IMG/VR virus record: IMGVR_UViG_3300010400_000034
Span: 1 to 40,102 of that record
From: a virus
DNA: 40,102 bases
Strand: one strand, 5' to 3'
Below, piece by piece: positions 1 through 5,460 of the stretch. Both the position numbers and the translations under genes were made by a program. The notes beneath the pieces were generated by a model. The model saw nothing but the letters and a program-made list of their open reading frames with translations. It was not told the DNA's origin and ran no database searches. Positions within the stretch are counted from its first letter, which is position 1; each line of letters begins with the position of its first letter.

Positions 1-112
1 ATCCTCCGAACGGCAACAGCACCCAGGCCATGCCGATGTTGACGATTGCTGCGATTGCCAGCGCAGTAAGGACGATGGCAATCGTCAGTGCGTTTTCTGC
101 GGTGGAGTGCAT
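1..112 (-). CDS. Small single-pass membrane protein, leftward copy (runs off the window start)
   Basis: All 37 codons of this copy are identical to the rightward gene at 3960-4073; only the stop lies outside the window. The peptide begins MHSTAENAL and has one hydrophobic helix rich in Ala, Ile and Val, ending LLPFGG. Its ATG lies one base after the TGA of the upstream Ala-rich gene. If the window is circular, the frame would continue through the end of the window (40102 downwards) as GG-SPIT and stop at a TGA overlapping the ATG at 40092, which is a normal phage gene junction. Function is unknown. It is too short for the usual gene callers. Confidence 0.5.
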   Translation of the reverse strand, partial: MHSTAENALTIAIVLTALAIAAIVNIGMAWVLLPFGG

Positions 113-116
113 GTCA
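1..116. repeat. Inverted repeat copy A (pairs with 3956-4071)
   Basis: Positions 1-116 are the exact reverse complement of 3956-4071. Past 116 the match degrades: 117 differs, 118-123 still match, and then similarity ends. The repeat starts at a TGA stop codon and covers nearly all of a 37-codon gene. It may be a real gene duplication in opposite orientation or an assembly effect at the contig end. Confidence 0.9.
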
Positions 117-953
117 GGCCGCCAATTCTACGAGGTCTAGCCATTGGCAGCCGGGCGCATTCATCTCGATGAGGATTTGGACGACTGCCTCTGCAAATAT
201 TGATAGTTCCTCATCTCGCTTTTTGGCGGCGTAGGCGGCGGAGTCGGCGGTGGCGGCGGCGTAGGCGGCGGCGGAGTCGGCGGCGGCGGCGTAGGCGGCG
301 TAGGCGGCGGCGGCGGCGGCGGCGGCGGCGTAGGCGGCGGCGGCGGCGTAGTCGGCGGCGGAGTCGGCGGCGGCGTAGGCGGCGGCGGAGGCGGCGGAGT
401 CGGCGGTGGCGGCGGCGTAGGCGGCGGCGGAGTCGGCGGCGGCGGCGTAGGCGGCGGAGTCGGCGGAGTCGGCGTAGGCGTAGGCGGCGGCGGCCGTCTT
501 CGCGTCGATCGCCGACGCTCTGTCTCCATTCTTTTCGCACTTTGCAGCCGCAGCGATCATCGCCGCTTTGTGCTCTGCGTTTTTGGCGACGCTTGCGGCA
601 ATTCTCATTGCGCGTGGAACTGTCGTTCTGATTGTGTAGTCACCGACGCGTCGTACAAACTCCCTATCATTGAGTAGGCCGTCGCTGCCAAGCTGGGCCA
701 GAGCTAACCGGCGCAGACCGTTAGCCCGCGCCTGATTGGATGACCAATTCGCATCATTTAGCCGGATTTTCAGTGAGCGCAGCGATTGCGCAACGCACCC
801 CGGCTCATCGCCGTGAGGTAGGCCAAGAGCAAAACAAACAGCGGCCTCGACGCACATTTGCCCGGGTGTTGGCTTGCCGACGCCAGCACACAGGCCGGCG
901 TCGACAGTGTCGCGCACTTTGATAGCGATCTCTCTAGTGATTTGCATTTTCAT
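114..953 (-). CDS. Ala-rich low-complexity protein with conserved N-terminal domain
   Basis: About 279 residues if started at the ATG at 953, which has a GAGGGG Shine-Dalgarno and overlaps the TGA of the preceding gene (ATGA). The first roughly 150 residues form an ordinary folded domain (motifs GKPTPGQMCVEAAVCFALGLP, then WSSNQARANGLRRLALAQLG). The next roughly 95 residues are almost only Ala with spaced Tyr and Asp-Ser pairs, and a short normal C-terminus (AVVQILIEMNAPGCQWL) follows. From memory, phage and bacterial proteins with the same architecture of a conserved head and AAYAADAA-like tail exist, without known function. The Ala tract is probably one long helix. Type I antifreeze-like composition is a superficial resemblance only. 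Confidence 0.8.
   Translation of the reverse strand: MKMQITREIAIKVRDTVDAGLCAGVGKPTPGQMCVEAAVCFALGLPHGDEPGCVAQSLRSLKIRLNDANWSSNQARANGLRRLALAQLGSDGLLNDREFVRRVGDYTIRTTVPRAMRIAASVAKNAEHKAAMIAAAAKCEKNGDRASAIDAKTAAAAYAYADSADSAAYAAAADSAAAYAAATADSAASAAAYAAADSAADYAAAAAYAAAAAAAAAYAAYAAAADSAAAYAAATADSAAYAAKKRDEELSIFAEAVVQILIEMNAPGCQWLDLVELAA
227..492. repeat. GC-rich coding microsatellite (GCC/GCG-type triplet array)
   Basis: The + strand is a run of gcggcg units broken by gtaggc and gagtcgg, giving Ala codons with interspersed Tyr, Asp and Ser on the minus strand. The units vary in length, and a segment around 235-275 recurs near 395-450. Such triplet arrays expand and contract by slippage, and they make the other five frames open too, so the overlapping long Arg- or Pro-rich ORFs are artefacts. 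Confidence 0.85.
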
Positions 954-1087
954 TTCCCCTCGTTCATTTGCTCGTCGCGCCATTTCTCGTACAGTTCATC
1001 GGGGTCTGGTTCCGGGACCGATTCCTCGTAGTCGCGGGGGTCCGTGGTTTTCCAGTCGTCGTAATTGCGCGGGAGGAAGCGGCCCAT
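950..1087 (-). CDS. Small acidic hypothetical protein (45 aa)
   Basis: MGRFLPRNYDDW start, with a strongly acidic middle (ESVPEPDPDELYEKW). The ATG at 1087 lies one base after the TGA of the upstream gene (TGA-C-ATG), and its own TGA overlaps the next ATG, so it sits in a tightly coupled leftward operon. No family recognised. Confidence 0.6.
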   Translation of the reverse strand: MGRFLPRNYDDWKTTDPRDYEESVPEPDPDELYEKWRDEQMNEGK

Positions 1088-1088
1088 G

Positions 1089-1325
1089 TCAGGACACCGT
1101 GACTTGTGCGGGCGCCTTGGCCTCGGCCGGCGCAGTAATGGCAATCTCGGTTATGTCTTGCTCGGGAGGCGAAACAGTCACGAGCATCTTGACAATGCGA
1201 ATGGCCTCAAAGCCGTAGTTGTCTCGCAAATTGTCAGTTACGTCCGTGGCGGTCTCTGCGCTGATTTCGAAGTCCCCGCATTCGTTTACGGCAACAAAAA
1301 TCTCGATTGTGATCGGTTCGCTCAT
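1089..1325 (-). CDS. Hypothetical protein (78 aa)
   Basis: Starts MSEPITIEIFVAVNECGDFE. The ATG at 1325 is preceded by a GAGGGG Shine-Dalgarno. The composition suggests a small beta-alpha protein with an Ala/Pro-rich tail ending VTVS. It is the third gene of the leftward small-gene operon. No known family is recognised and no membrane segment is visible. Confidence 0.65.
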   Translation of the reverse strand: MSEPITIEIFVAVNECGDFEISAETATDVTDNLRDNYGFEAIRIVKMLVTVSPPEQDITEIAITAPAEAKAPAQVTVS

Positions 1326-1334
1326 TGTCGCCCC

Positions 1335-1502
1335 TCAGATTGCCAGCATCAACAGCGCCACGATCCCCGCGGCTGCGATGACGCACATGGCGATGATTGC
1401 GTTGCGGTCGTTCTCGTTGTGGAGGTCGCCGCGCATTTCTGCGGCTACCCGGTCCCAGGCTGCGGCGCGCTGTTCGTCGGTCATGGTGTGGCGTGTGTGC
1501 AT
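1335..1502 (-). CDS. Small C-terminally anchored membrane protein (55 aa)
   Basis: Read directly from the sequence. It starts MHTRHTMTDEQRAAAW at an ATG at 1502 with a GGGGGGAC Shine-Dalgarno. The N-terminal half is charged and amphipathic. The last roughly 20 residues (NAIIAMCVIAAAGIVALLML) are one hydrophobic helix, so a tail-anchored inner-membrane protein is likely. An internal ATG at residue 7 is a possible alternative start. Function unknown; comparable small membrane proteins in early phage operons often affect host physiology or superinfection, but nothing here shows which. Confidence 0.6.
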   Translation of the reverse strand: MHTRHTMTDEQRAAAWDRVAAEMRGDLHNENDRNAIIAMCVIAAAGIVALLMLAI

Positions 1503-1513
1503 GTTCTGTCCCC

Positions 1514-1720
1514 CTATTCGTGATAGGCCGCGACCACGTCGGCGCGGGTTTTGGCATTGACGATGAAATCGGAGTCAACGGACGAGCCGTCGGCGAAGGT
1601 CTTGCGGACAAATCCGGTGAGGTTGCCGTTGCCCTGCTTGCGGATCATTGGAACTGCCGACAGGAGCTTGGGCGCGCCGCCGAAGAAGTGGTTGATGTCT
1701 GCGGTGGTGAGGAAGTGCAT
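1514..1720 (-). CDS. Hypothetical protein (68 aa), first gene of the leftward operon
   Basis: Starts MHFLTTADINHFFGGAPKLL. The ATG at 1720 was chosen over an upstream in-frame ATG at 1783 because a GGGGAG Shine-Dalgarno lies 6-7 bases before it and the upstream part overlaps the operator palindrome. It lies directly downstream of that operator, so it is probably the first gene repressed in the lysogen-like state. Function unknown. Confidence 0.65.
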   Translation of the reverse strand: MHFLTTADINHFFGGAPKLLSAVPMIRKQGNGNLTGFVRKTFADGSSVDSDFIVNAKTRADVVAAYHE

Positions 1721-1752
1721 GTCCGTCTCCCCGTTTCGATGGAGACGTTGTA

Positions 1753-1767
1753 TCCACGTTTCGTGGA
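1753..1767. promoter_or_regulatory. Repressor operator of the leftward operon (perfect palindrome)
   Basis: TCCACG-TTT-CGTGGA, a perfect 6-bp inverted repeat with a 3-bp spacer, 33 bp upstream of the first leftward gene. A TTGACC -35-like hexamer (1783-1778, minus strand) lies just upstream. The same palindrome, with one mismatch, occurs in the rightward promoter at 2166-2182, which is what identifies it as an operator. Confidence 0.6.
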
Positions 1768-1781
1768 AACCGCAATAGGTC

Positions 1782-1800
1782 AATCCATAAAAAATGGATT
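1782..1800. repeat. AT-rich inverted repeat overlapping the repressor stop codon
   Basis: AATCCAT-AAAAA-ATGGATT: perfect 7-bp arms around a 5-base loop. It overlaps the end of the repressor stop codon. It is too AT-rich for a strong intrinsic terminator and may be a protein-binding site or weak terminator between the repressor and the leftward operon. Confidence 0.45.
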
Positions 1801-2171
1801 TATTTTTGGGCGACGATCTTTGGCTTGGTGGCCCGCTTGTGCTCTAATTGCTTGAATTTGGCGCTGAAATCGGCCGGGAGAAGGTGCGACAACCTGCCGC
1901 GGTATATCCAATCCAGGGTCAGGCCGAACTCGTCGCAGAGCTTGCTGGCCACTTCTGGCGGGATCATATTGTCGGATGAGTCATTGAGATAATTATTGAA
2001 TTTCGTGTAATTTTCGCCGGATTGCTCGCAAAATGCCTTTTGCGACACGCCCAGAGCTTCGAGCGCATCGCGGACCCGCTGCCTGACTTTCCCCCGGCTA
2101 TCCACCTCCAAATTATGAGGCGGAATATGGCCGTCTTCTACCAACGTTTCATGGGAACTTGACTTATCCAT
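1800..2171 (-). CDS. CI-like phage repressor, XRE-type helix-turn-helix
   Basis: 123 residues from MDKSSSHETL. A helix-turn-helix of the XRE/lambda-repressor type spans about residues 32-92 (RQRVRDALEALGVSQKAFCEQ, then YTKFNNYLN and LTLDWIYRGR). No S24 peptidase/LexA-like domain is present, so cleavage-based induction is not expected. The gene diverges from the Cro-like gene; an operator overlaps its start codon, implying autoregulation. An alternative start at 2195 adds MAGEYPRN. Neither start has a strong Shine-Dalgarno. Confidence 0.75.
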   Translation of the reverse strand: MDKSSSHETLVEDGHIPPHNLEVDSRGKVRQRVRDALEALGVSQKAFCEQSGENYTKFNNYLNDSSDNMIPPEVASKLCDEFGLTLDWIYRGRLSHLLPADFSAKFKQLEHKRATKPKIVAQK

Positions 2172-2187
2172 GTTGCGTGGATATTCT
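2159..2187 (+). promoter_or_regulatory. Rightward early promoter (PR-like)
   Basis: TTGACT at 2159-2164, a 17-bp spacer and TATTCT at 2182-2187. The predicted start of transcription is about 2194, which is the A of the Cro-like ATG, so that mRNA would be leaderless. The spacer is almost entirely filled by an operator palindrome. Confidence 0.65.
2166..2182. promoter_or_regulatory. Operator within the rightward promoter spacer
   Basis: ATCCATG-TTG-CGTGGAT: 7-bp arms with one mismatch, same consensus as the operator at 1753. It lies between the -35 and -10 of the rightward promoter and overlaps the repressor start codon, so one bound dimer could block both. A weaker half-matching site (CCAACG-TTT-CATGGG) lies at 2141-2155 inside the repressor gene. 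Confidence 0.6.
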
Positions 2188-2193
2188 CCGGCC

Positions 2194-2403
2194 ATGCTCA
2201 ATTCAGTCGAAAAAGTGATCTCGGAACTCGGCGGCACCTGCGCGGCGGCCAGGGTGGCTGGCATTTCGGCCCGCGCTGTCTCCAATTGGAAGGCGCGCGA
2301 CCGGATACCAGCCAAGTTTTCTTTGATTGTGTCGGAGGCTTTGGGGCGTCGCGTCGATCCTCGTGTCTTTGGCGTGCGCATACCTGAGACCAGACGCCGA
2401 TGA
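2194..2403 (+). CDS. Cro-like DNA-binding protein (69 aa)
   Basis: Starts MLNSVEKVISELGG. A YdaS/Cro-type helix-turn-helix is visible: TCAAARVAGISARAVSNWK followed by RIPAKFSLIV. The ATG at 2194 was chosen because the promoter predicts transcription starting there. An upstream in-frame ATG at 2170 would lie inside the promoter. Divergent from the repressor; together they form the lysis-lysogeny switch by family analogy. Confidence 0.8.
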   Translation: MLNSVEKVISELGGTCAAARVAGISARAVSNWKARDRIPAKFSLIVSEALGRRVDPRVFGVRIPETRRR

Positions 2404-2565
2404 CTACGCAACAGTACAACTTCACCCATTGTTCCCCCCGGAACTGTTCTGAACCGAACAGTAGCGGTGGTATTGTTGAGCCGTCAACTATGTTGTGTAT
2501 AACCGTTTCGAATACTTATCAGAACACCATTCGTCGGAACATTAACACGCACAACACCAGTACAA

Positions 2566-2706
2566 ATGCCGCGAAATACCAAGCGGCTGCTTTCTCTACA
2601 GTACGTATTCTCAAGTATCCCTCCATTCAACTCCGGGCGGCCCTACACCCCAGCCGCCGAGTTCGTGCGCCTGACCGTCGCGCCTCGGGGAAAGACGGTC
2701 ACCTAA
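2566..2706 (+). CDS. Candidate small protein (46 aa)
   Basis: Starts MPRNTKRLLSLQYVF and ends RLTVAPRGKTVT. Third codon positions are strongly GC-biased in its second half, like neighbouring genes. No clear Shine-Dalgarno is seen. The same frame continues after the TAA as a protein-like stretch (FGGAPATLSSAEVRWVHW) to 2769. The longer out-of-frame ORF over 2400-2906 is a competing reading. Confidence 0.35.
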   Translation: MPRNTKRLLSLQYVFSSIPPFNSGRPYTPAAEFVRLTVAPRGKTVT

Positions 2707-2771
2707 TTTCAATTCGGCGGCGCTCCTGCCACGCTCTCATCCGCAGAGGTGAGGTGGGTCCACTGGTGACA

Positions 2772-2906
2772 ATGGACTGGCCGCCGCCGAACCATATTCC
2801 AATTGCCGCTCGACTGCTTCCCTGTGGTCGGACCCAAGCGGCAGTGCGCGGGCTGGTCAGGCCGATCCATGGCGGAAGGCCAGCCCGTTACTCTTTCGTG
2901 AGGTAG
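2772..2906 (+). CDS. Candidate small basic protein (44 aa)
   Basis: Starts MDWPPPNHIPIAARLL, with Arg-rich segments AAVRGLVRPIHGGRPARYSF that could form a small DNA-binding helix pair. The frame is also the C-terminal part of a longer ORF opening at 2400. The ATG follows a TGA by two bases. No recognised family. Confidence 0.35.
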   Translation: MDWPPPNHIPIAARLLPCGRTQAAVRGLVRPIHGGRPARYSFVR

Positions 2907-2910
2907 CAGC

Positions 2911-2985
2911 ATGAGCGCGCTCCATTGGTCGATTTATCTGGTTCTCATCGGCGTCGCCATATTCAGCGACGAACTGATGTCATGA
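2911..2985 (+). CDS. Candidate very small membrane peptide (24 aa)
   Basis: Starts MSALHWSIYLVLIGVAIFSD with a good Shine-Dalgarno (TGAGGTAG) 5 bases upstream that also contains the stop of the preceding frame. One hydrophobic helix. Ends just before the hairpin at 3031. Function unknown. Confidence 0.4.
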   Translation: MSALHWSIYLVLIGVAIFSDELMS

Positions 2986-3030
2986 TTCATCCCGCCATGC
3001 GTCTTCGTGGTTGTCGTCGCATGGTGAACT

Positions 3031-3066
3031 CCGCGGGCATGTCCCGACAAGGCAACATGCCCGCGG
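3031..3066 (+). terminator. Strong hairpin, probable terminator or attenuator of the first early transcript
   Basis: A perfect 12-bp GC-rich stem (CCGCGGGCATGT / ACATGCCCGCGG) with a 12-base loop, followed by CCTTTCTTCG. The U-tract is imperfect. It lies between the Cro-proximal small genes and the next early gene at 3254, a place where lambdoid phages use an antitermination-controlled terminator. Confidence 0.55.
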
Positions 3067-3253
3067 CCTTTCTTCGTAATTGTTGCGTGATTGAAACTCC
3101 GTTGTTGTTGCGCTTGCCGCTGTAACGGTTTGCGCGAGTCTTTGTATCAGGGGTGCGGCGCAAATGCCGAGGGGCGTCCAAGTATCTGTTGCGTCTTCGT
3201 TTGTTTCCTCTGTGCCGTTGTCCATACCGGACAGTGACACAGGGGAGGTTGGA

Positions 3254-3493
3254 TTGATTGCTCAAAACCGATCAATCGTTGAGGAGGCGAGAAATGCAGC
3301 AAGAGCGCTTGTTGATCGCGAGTCAAAGCACGGCGGTAGGATGGTCGCCTATCTACGGGTTGCTGCAATGGTCGGGACATCTGAAGTCTGGATCAGGAGA
3401 TTTGTTAGCGGGTCGCCTGATGCTAGTCCCAACTTGGTCGTCGGCTTCAACATCCTTGAACAATATCGACGCATAGCAACTAAGCGAGAATAA
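3254..3493 (+). CDS. Hypothetical protein with possible helix-turn-helix (79 aa, TTG start)
   Basis: The ORF is open from an ATG at 3164, but residues 1-30 look unlike protein and that ATG has no Shine-Dalgarno. A TTG at 3254 follows GGGGAGG by 5 bases and is the better start. The core RMVAYLRVAAMVGTSEVWIRR looks like a small helix-turn-helix, so an early regulator is plausible. The region 3067-3253 is otherwise without a gene; TGTCC-ATACC-GGACA at about 3219-3233 is a small palindrome. Confidence 0.55.
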   Translation: MIAQNRSIVEEARNAARALVDRESKHGGRMVAYLRVAAMVGTSEVWIRRFVSGSPDASPNLVVGFNILEQYRRIATKRE

Positions 3494-3535
3494 AAAATTT
3501 TACCTCCAATCTAGGCCATCCCTCAGGACATCAAC

Positions 3536-3958
3536 ATGAAACTCGACGGACCAGTCTCAGACGCCAAGAAAAGCGTGTTCATCACCATATCGCCCCGCGA
3601 CTGCAAGCGTGGGAACACAAAAGATCCAACGTCTTGCGCCGCTGCTCTGGCCTGCAAGCGAGAACTGCACGCCACCGAAACCCATATTCACGTCGGCCGC
3701 AGTTATCTCAAGATCGATGGCAAGTGGCTACGCTACCGCACGTCTCCAGCTCTCCGTTCTGAAATTATCGCATTCGATCGAGGCGGCGAGTTCAAGCCCG
3801 GCAAATACCTACTCAAGACAATTCCGCGCAAGGATGAAGGCATCAAGCGCACGAAGCCAAAAGGCACGAAGGACAAGCGTGTCAAGCTACGAGGCAAAAA
3901 GCGGCCCTATCACATTGTAACGGGCGTTCGCGAAACCGGCCACCGCACGGCGGCATGA
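3536..3958 (+). CDS. Hypothetical early protein, basic C-terminus (140 aa)
   Basis: Starts MKLDGPVSDAKKSVFITISP. It contains four Cys-bearing segments (CKRGNTKDPTSCAAALACKREL) and a very basic tail (KRTKPKGTKDKRVKLRGKKRP), suggesting nucleic-acid contact. Its TGA is followed after one base by the ATG of the small membrane-protein gene, and the inverted repeat begins exactly at this stop. No known family recognised. Confidence 0.7.
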   Translation: MKLDGPVSDAKKSVFITISPRDCKRGNTKDPTSCAAALACKRELHATETHIHVGRSYLKIDGKWLRYRTSPALRSEIIAFDRGGEFKPGKYLLKTIPRKDEGIKRTKPKGTKDKRVKLRGKKRPYHIVTGVRETGHRTAA

Positions 3959-4071
3959 CATGCACTCCACCGCAGAAAACGCACTGACGATTGCCATCGT
4001 CCTTACTGCGCTGGCAATCGCAGCAATCGTCAACATCGGCATGGCCTGGGTGCTGTTGCCGTTCGGAGGAT
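3956..4071. repeat. Inverted repeat copy B (pairs with 1-116)
   Basis: Exact reverse complement of positions 1-116. It begins at the TGA of the 3536-3958 gene and ends inside the TAG of the small membrane-protein gene. The flanks differ between copies. Confidence 0.9.
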
Positions 4072-4073
4072 AG
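3960..4073 (+). CDS. Small single-pass membrane protein, rightward copy (37 aa)
   Basis: MHSTAENALTIAIVLTALAI begins the peptide; a single hydrophobic helix spans about residues 8-33 and the end is LLPFGG. The GGAGG that encodes the last two Gly codons also serves as the Shine-Dalgarno of the next gene at 4078. It is duplicated exactly at the window start in the opposite orientation, so the encoded peptide is maintained in both early operons. Function unknown. Confidence 0.6.
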   Translation: MHSTAENALTIAIVLTALAIAAIVNIGMAWVLLPFGG

Positions 4074-4077
4074 ACCG

Positions 4078-4245
4078 ATGGTCTCATTCGCAATTCACAA
4101 CGTCAAAGGCATCAAGGCTGATCCGTGCGGAAATTGGGTCACGATCGATGTCGACAACGGACCAATGCCTGCGGAAATCACGCTGTTTTTCACCGATATG
4201 CGAATGGCCCACGCAATCCGGCTGGCCCACGGTAGCGACGAGTAA
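4078..4245 (+). CDS. Hypothetical protein (55 aa)
   Basis: Starts MVSFAIHNVKGIKADPCGNW; the ATG at 4078 is 8 bases after GGAGG. The fold looks beta-rich (WVTIDVDNGPMPAEITLFF). The longer reading from 3991 is rejected because its N-terminus is the membrane-protein gene in another frame. No family recognised. Confidence 0.65.
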   Translation: MVSFAIHNVKGIKADPCGNWVTIDVDNGPMPAEITLFFTDMRMAHAIRLAHGSDE

Positions 4246-4283
4246 AAATGAAGTCTGGTCAATAGTGCACACGGGGTGAAAAA

Positions 4284-4838
4284 ATGTCGATGGCAACAGA
4301 AACGAGTCCAACGGCACGGCAGTTGATGGCGGACGCTATAGCGCGACGAAAGCGCATGATGCCGAGGCCATCGCCAAAACCCGCCATCATTGTGGCGGCA
4401 GCGCCGGAGCCAAAAGACATTCCCGCGGAAGTCCAACCTATCGAACCCGTTCCGGTTCCTGCAGTAGAGAAAGAAAGACCATACGCAAGATGGTCATTTG
4501 TCGTCGACCATTTGCACGGAGCCAACGAAACGTCGGAAGTCCCGCTTCCATCGCTCACGCATATCAAGACGATTGTCGCCAAACATTTCAATGTCAGCAT
4601 TCTCGACATGGAGTCAGCGCGGCGCACCAAGGAGGTCGTCTGGCCCCGACAGATAGCGACCTATCTCTGCGCGACCATGACACGCCGATCTCTCCCCGCA
4701 ATCGGCAGAGCGTTCGGCGGTCGAGACCACACGACTTCGCTGAGTTCGAAGCGAAAGATCACTAGGCTTGCAGCCGCAGATAATCGGCTTTGCGAAGAAC
4801 TAGAAGCATTGAAAAAGAAAATACTGGAGGCAGCATGA
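4284..4838 (+). CDS. DnaA domain IV-like DNA-binding protein (truncated DnaA)
   Basis: 184 residues. Residues 93-162 match the C-terminal DNA-binding domain of DnaA: HIKTIVAKHFNVSILDMES, then RRTKEVVWPRQIATYLC, RSLPAIGRAFGGRDHTT (the DnaA signature) and SKRKITRL. The N-terminal 90 residues are low complexity and Pro-rich, with no AAA+ domain. It therefore likely binds DnaA-box-type sites without ATPase activity, acting in phage replication or interfering with host initiation. The Shine-Dalgarno is GGGGTG. It overlaps the next gene by ATGA and heads the replication cluster. Confidence 0.85.
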   Translation: MSMATETSPTARQLMADAIARRKRMMPRPSPKPAIIVAAAPEPKDIPAEVQPIEPVPVPAVEKERPYARWSFVVDHLHGANETSEVPLPSLTHIKTIVAKHFNVSILDMESARRTKEVVWPRQIATYLCATMTRRSLPAIGRAFGGRDHTTSLSSKRKITRLAAADNRLCEELEALKKKILEAA

Positions 4839-5188
4839 AGCGCCCGCGCCGCCAACCCGAAGCCCAGATACAGACCGCGCTGTGCAACCATCTGCGCTGG
4901 CGGGCCCGGCGCGACTGCTTTTGGTTCCACGTCCCCAATGGTGGGAAACGAGACGCAATCGAGGCTCGCCACCTGAAAGACCAGGGCGTCCGTACGGGCG
5001 TCCCTGACGTGATTTTAATCTGCGGGGGGCGGACCTACGGCCTGGAGCTGAAAGCCGACCAGGGCCGTGTTTCTGTGGCGCAGAAGGCCACTCAAATCGA
5101 GATGGAAATGGCAGGGGCGGCAGTGGCTACGGCTTACGGGCTGGATGCCGCTCTGGCCCAGGTCGAAGCATGGGGACTGATGAGATGA
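4835..5188 (+). CDS. VRR-NUC domain nuclease
   Basis: 117 residues from MKRPRRQPEAQIQ, with GGAGG before the ATG. Motifs of the small PD-(D/E)XK VRR-NUC family are in order: EAQIQTALCNHLRW, FWFHVPNGGKRD, GVRTGVPDVILICGG and YGLELKADQGRVS, including the catalytic D-(x)n-E-x-K. Such stand-alone phage nucleases are thought to act on branched or junction DNA during replication or recombination. It lies between the DnaA-like and GapR genes. Confidence 0.88.
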   Translation: MKRPRRQPEAQIQTALCNHLRWRARRDCFWFHVPNGGKRDAIEARHLKDQGVRTGVPDVILICGGRTYGLELKADQGRVSVAQKATQIEMEMAGAAVATAYGLDAALAQVEAWGLMR

Positions 5189-5460
5189 AAAACAACGTCA
5201 TACCTGAATTTGTAGAGCGTATCGAGAATCTGGAGCAATCCAAGCGCGACCTCACTGCGGATATCAAGGATATCTACGCCGAGGCCAAGGGGAAAGACAT
5301 CGACGTGAAGGCGCTGCGCCGCGTCATTGCGCTGCGTCGGCAAGACCGAAATGAACGCGAGGCCCTACAGGAGACCGTCGAGCAATACATGCATGCGCTG
5401 GGCGACCTCGCAGGGACTCCGCTTGGGACTGCGGCAGTCGAGAGGCGGGCGCGCGCATAA
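5185..5460 (+). CDS. gapR: GapR-family (DUF2312) nucleoid protein
   Basis: 91 residues. The family pattern is clear: FVERIENLEQSKRDLTADIK, DIYAEAKGKDIDVKALRRVI and a coiled RRQDRNEREA helix. In Caulobacter GapR forms a tetramer that clamps overtwisted DNA ahead of the replication fork and stimulates type II topoisomerases. The phage copy is placed directly upstream of the origin-bearing replication gene, consistent with a role in fork progress or nucleoid takeover. The tail ATPLG-to-RRARA end is short and normal for the family. Start at 5185 chosen over 5170 because it overlaps the previous TGA (ATGA) and matches the family start. Confidence 0.9.
   Translation: MKNNVIPEFVERIENLEQSKRDLTADIKDIYAEAKGKDIDVKALRRVIALRRQDRNEREALQETVEQYMHALGDLAGTPLGTAAVERRARA

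Noticed and set aside
200-631. Long Arg-rich and Pro-rich ORFs on both strands over the triplet array
   Set aside because: The array lacks stops in most frames; only the Ala frame has normal protein on both sides and a good start.
2400-2906. 168-codon ORF overlapping the Cro stop by ATGA
   Set aside because: Low-complexity, Asn/Thr-rich first half, no family; shorter frames at 2566 and 2772 look more like protein. Not fully excluded.
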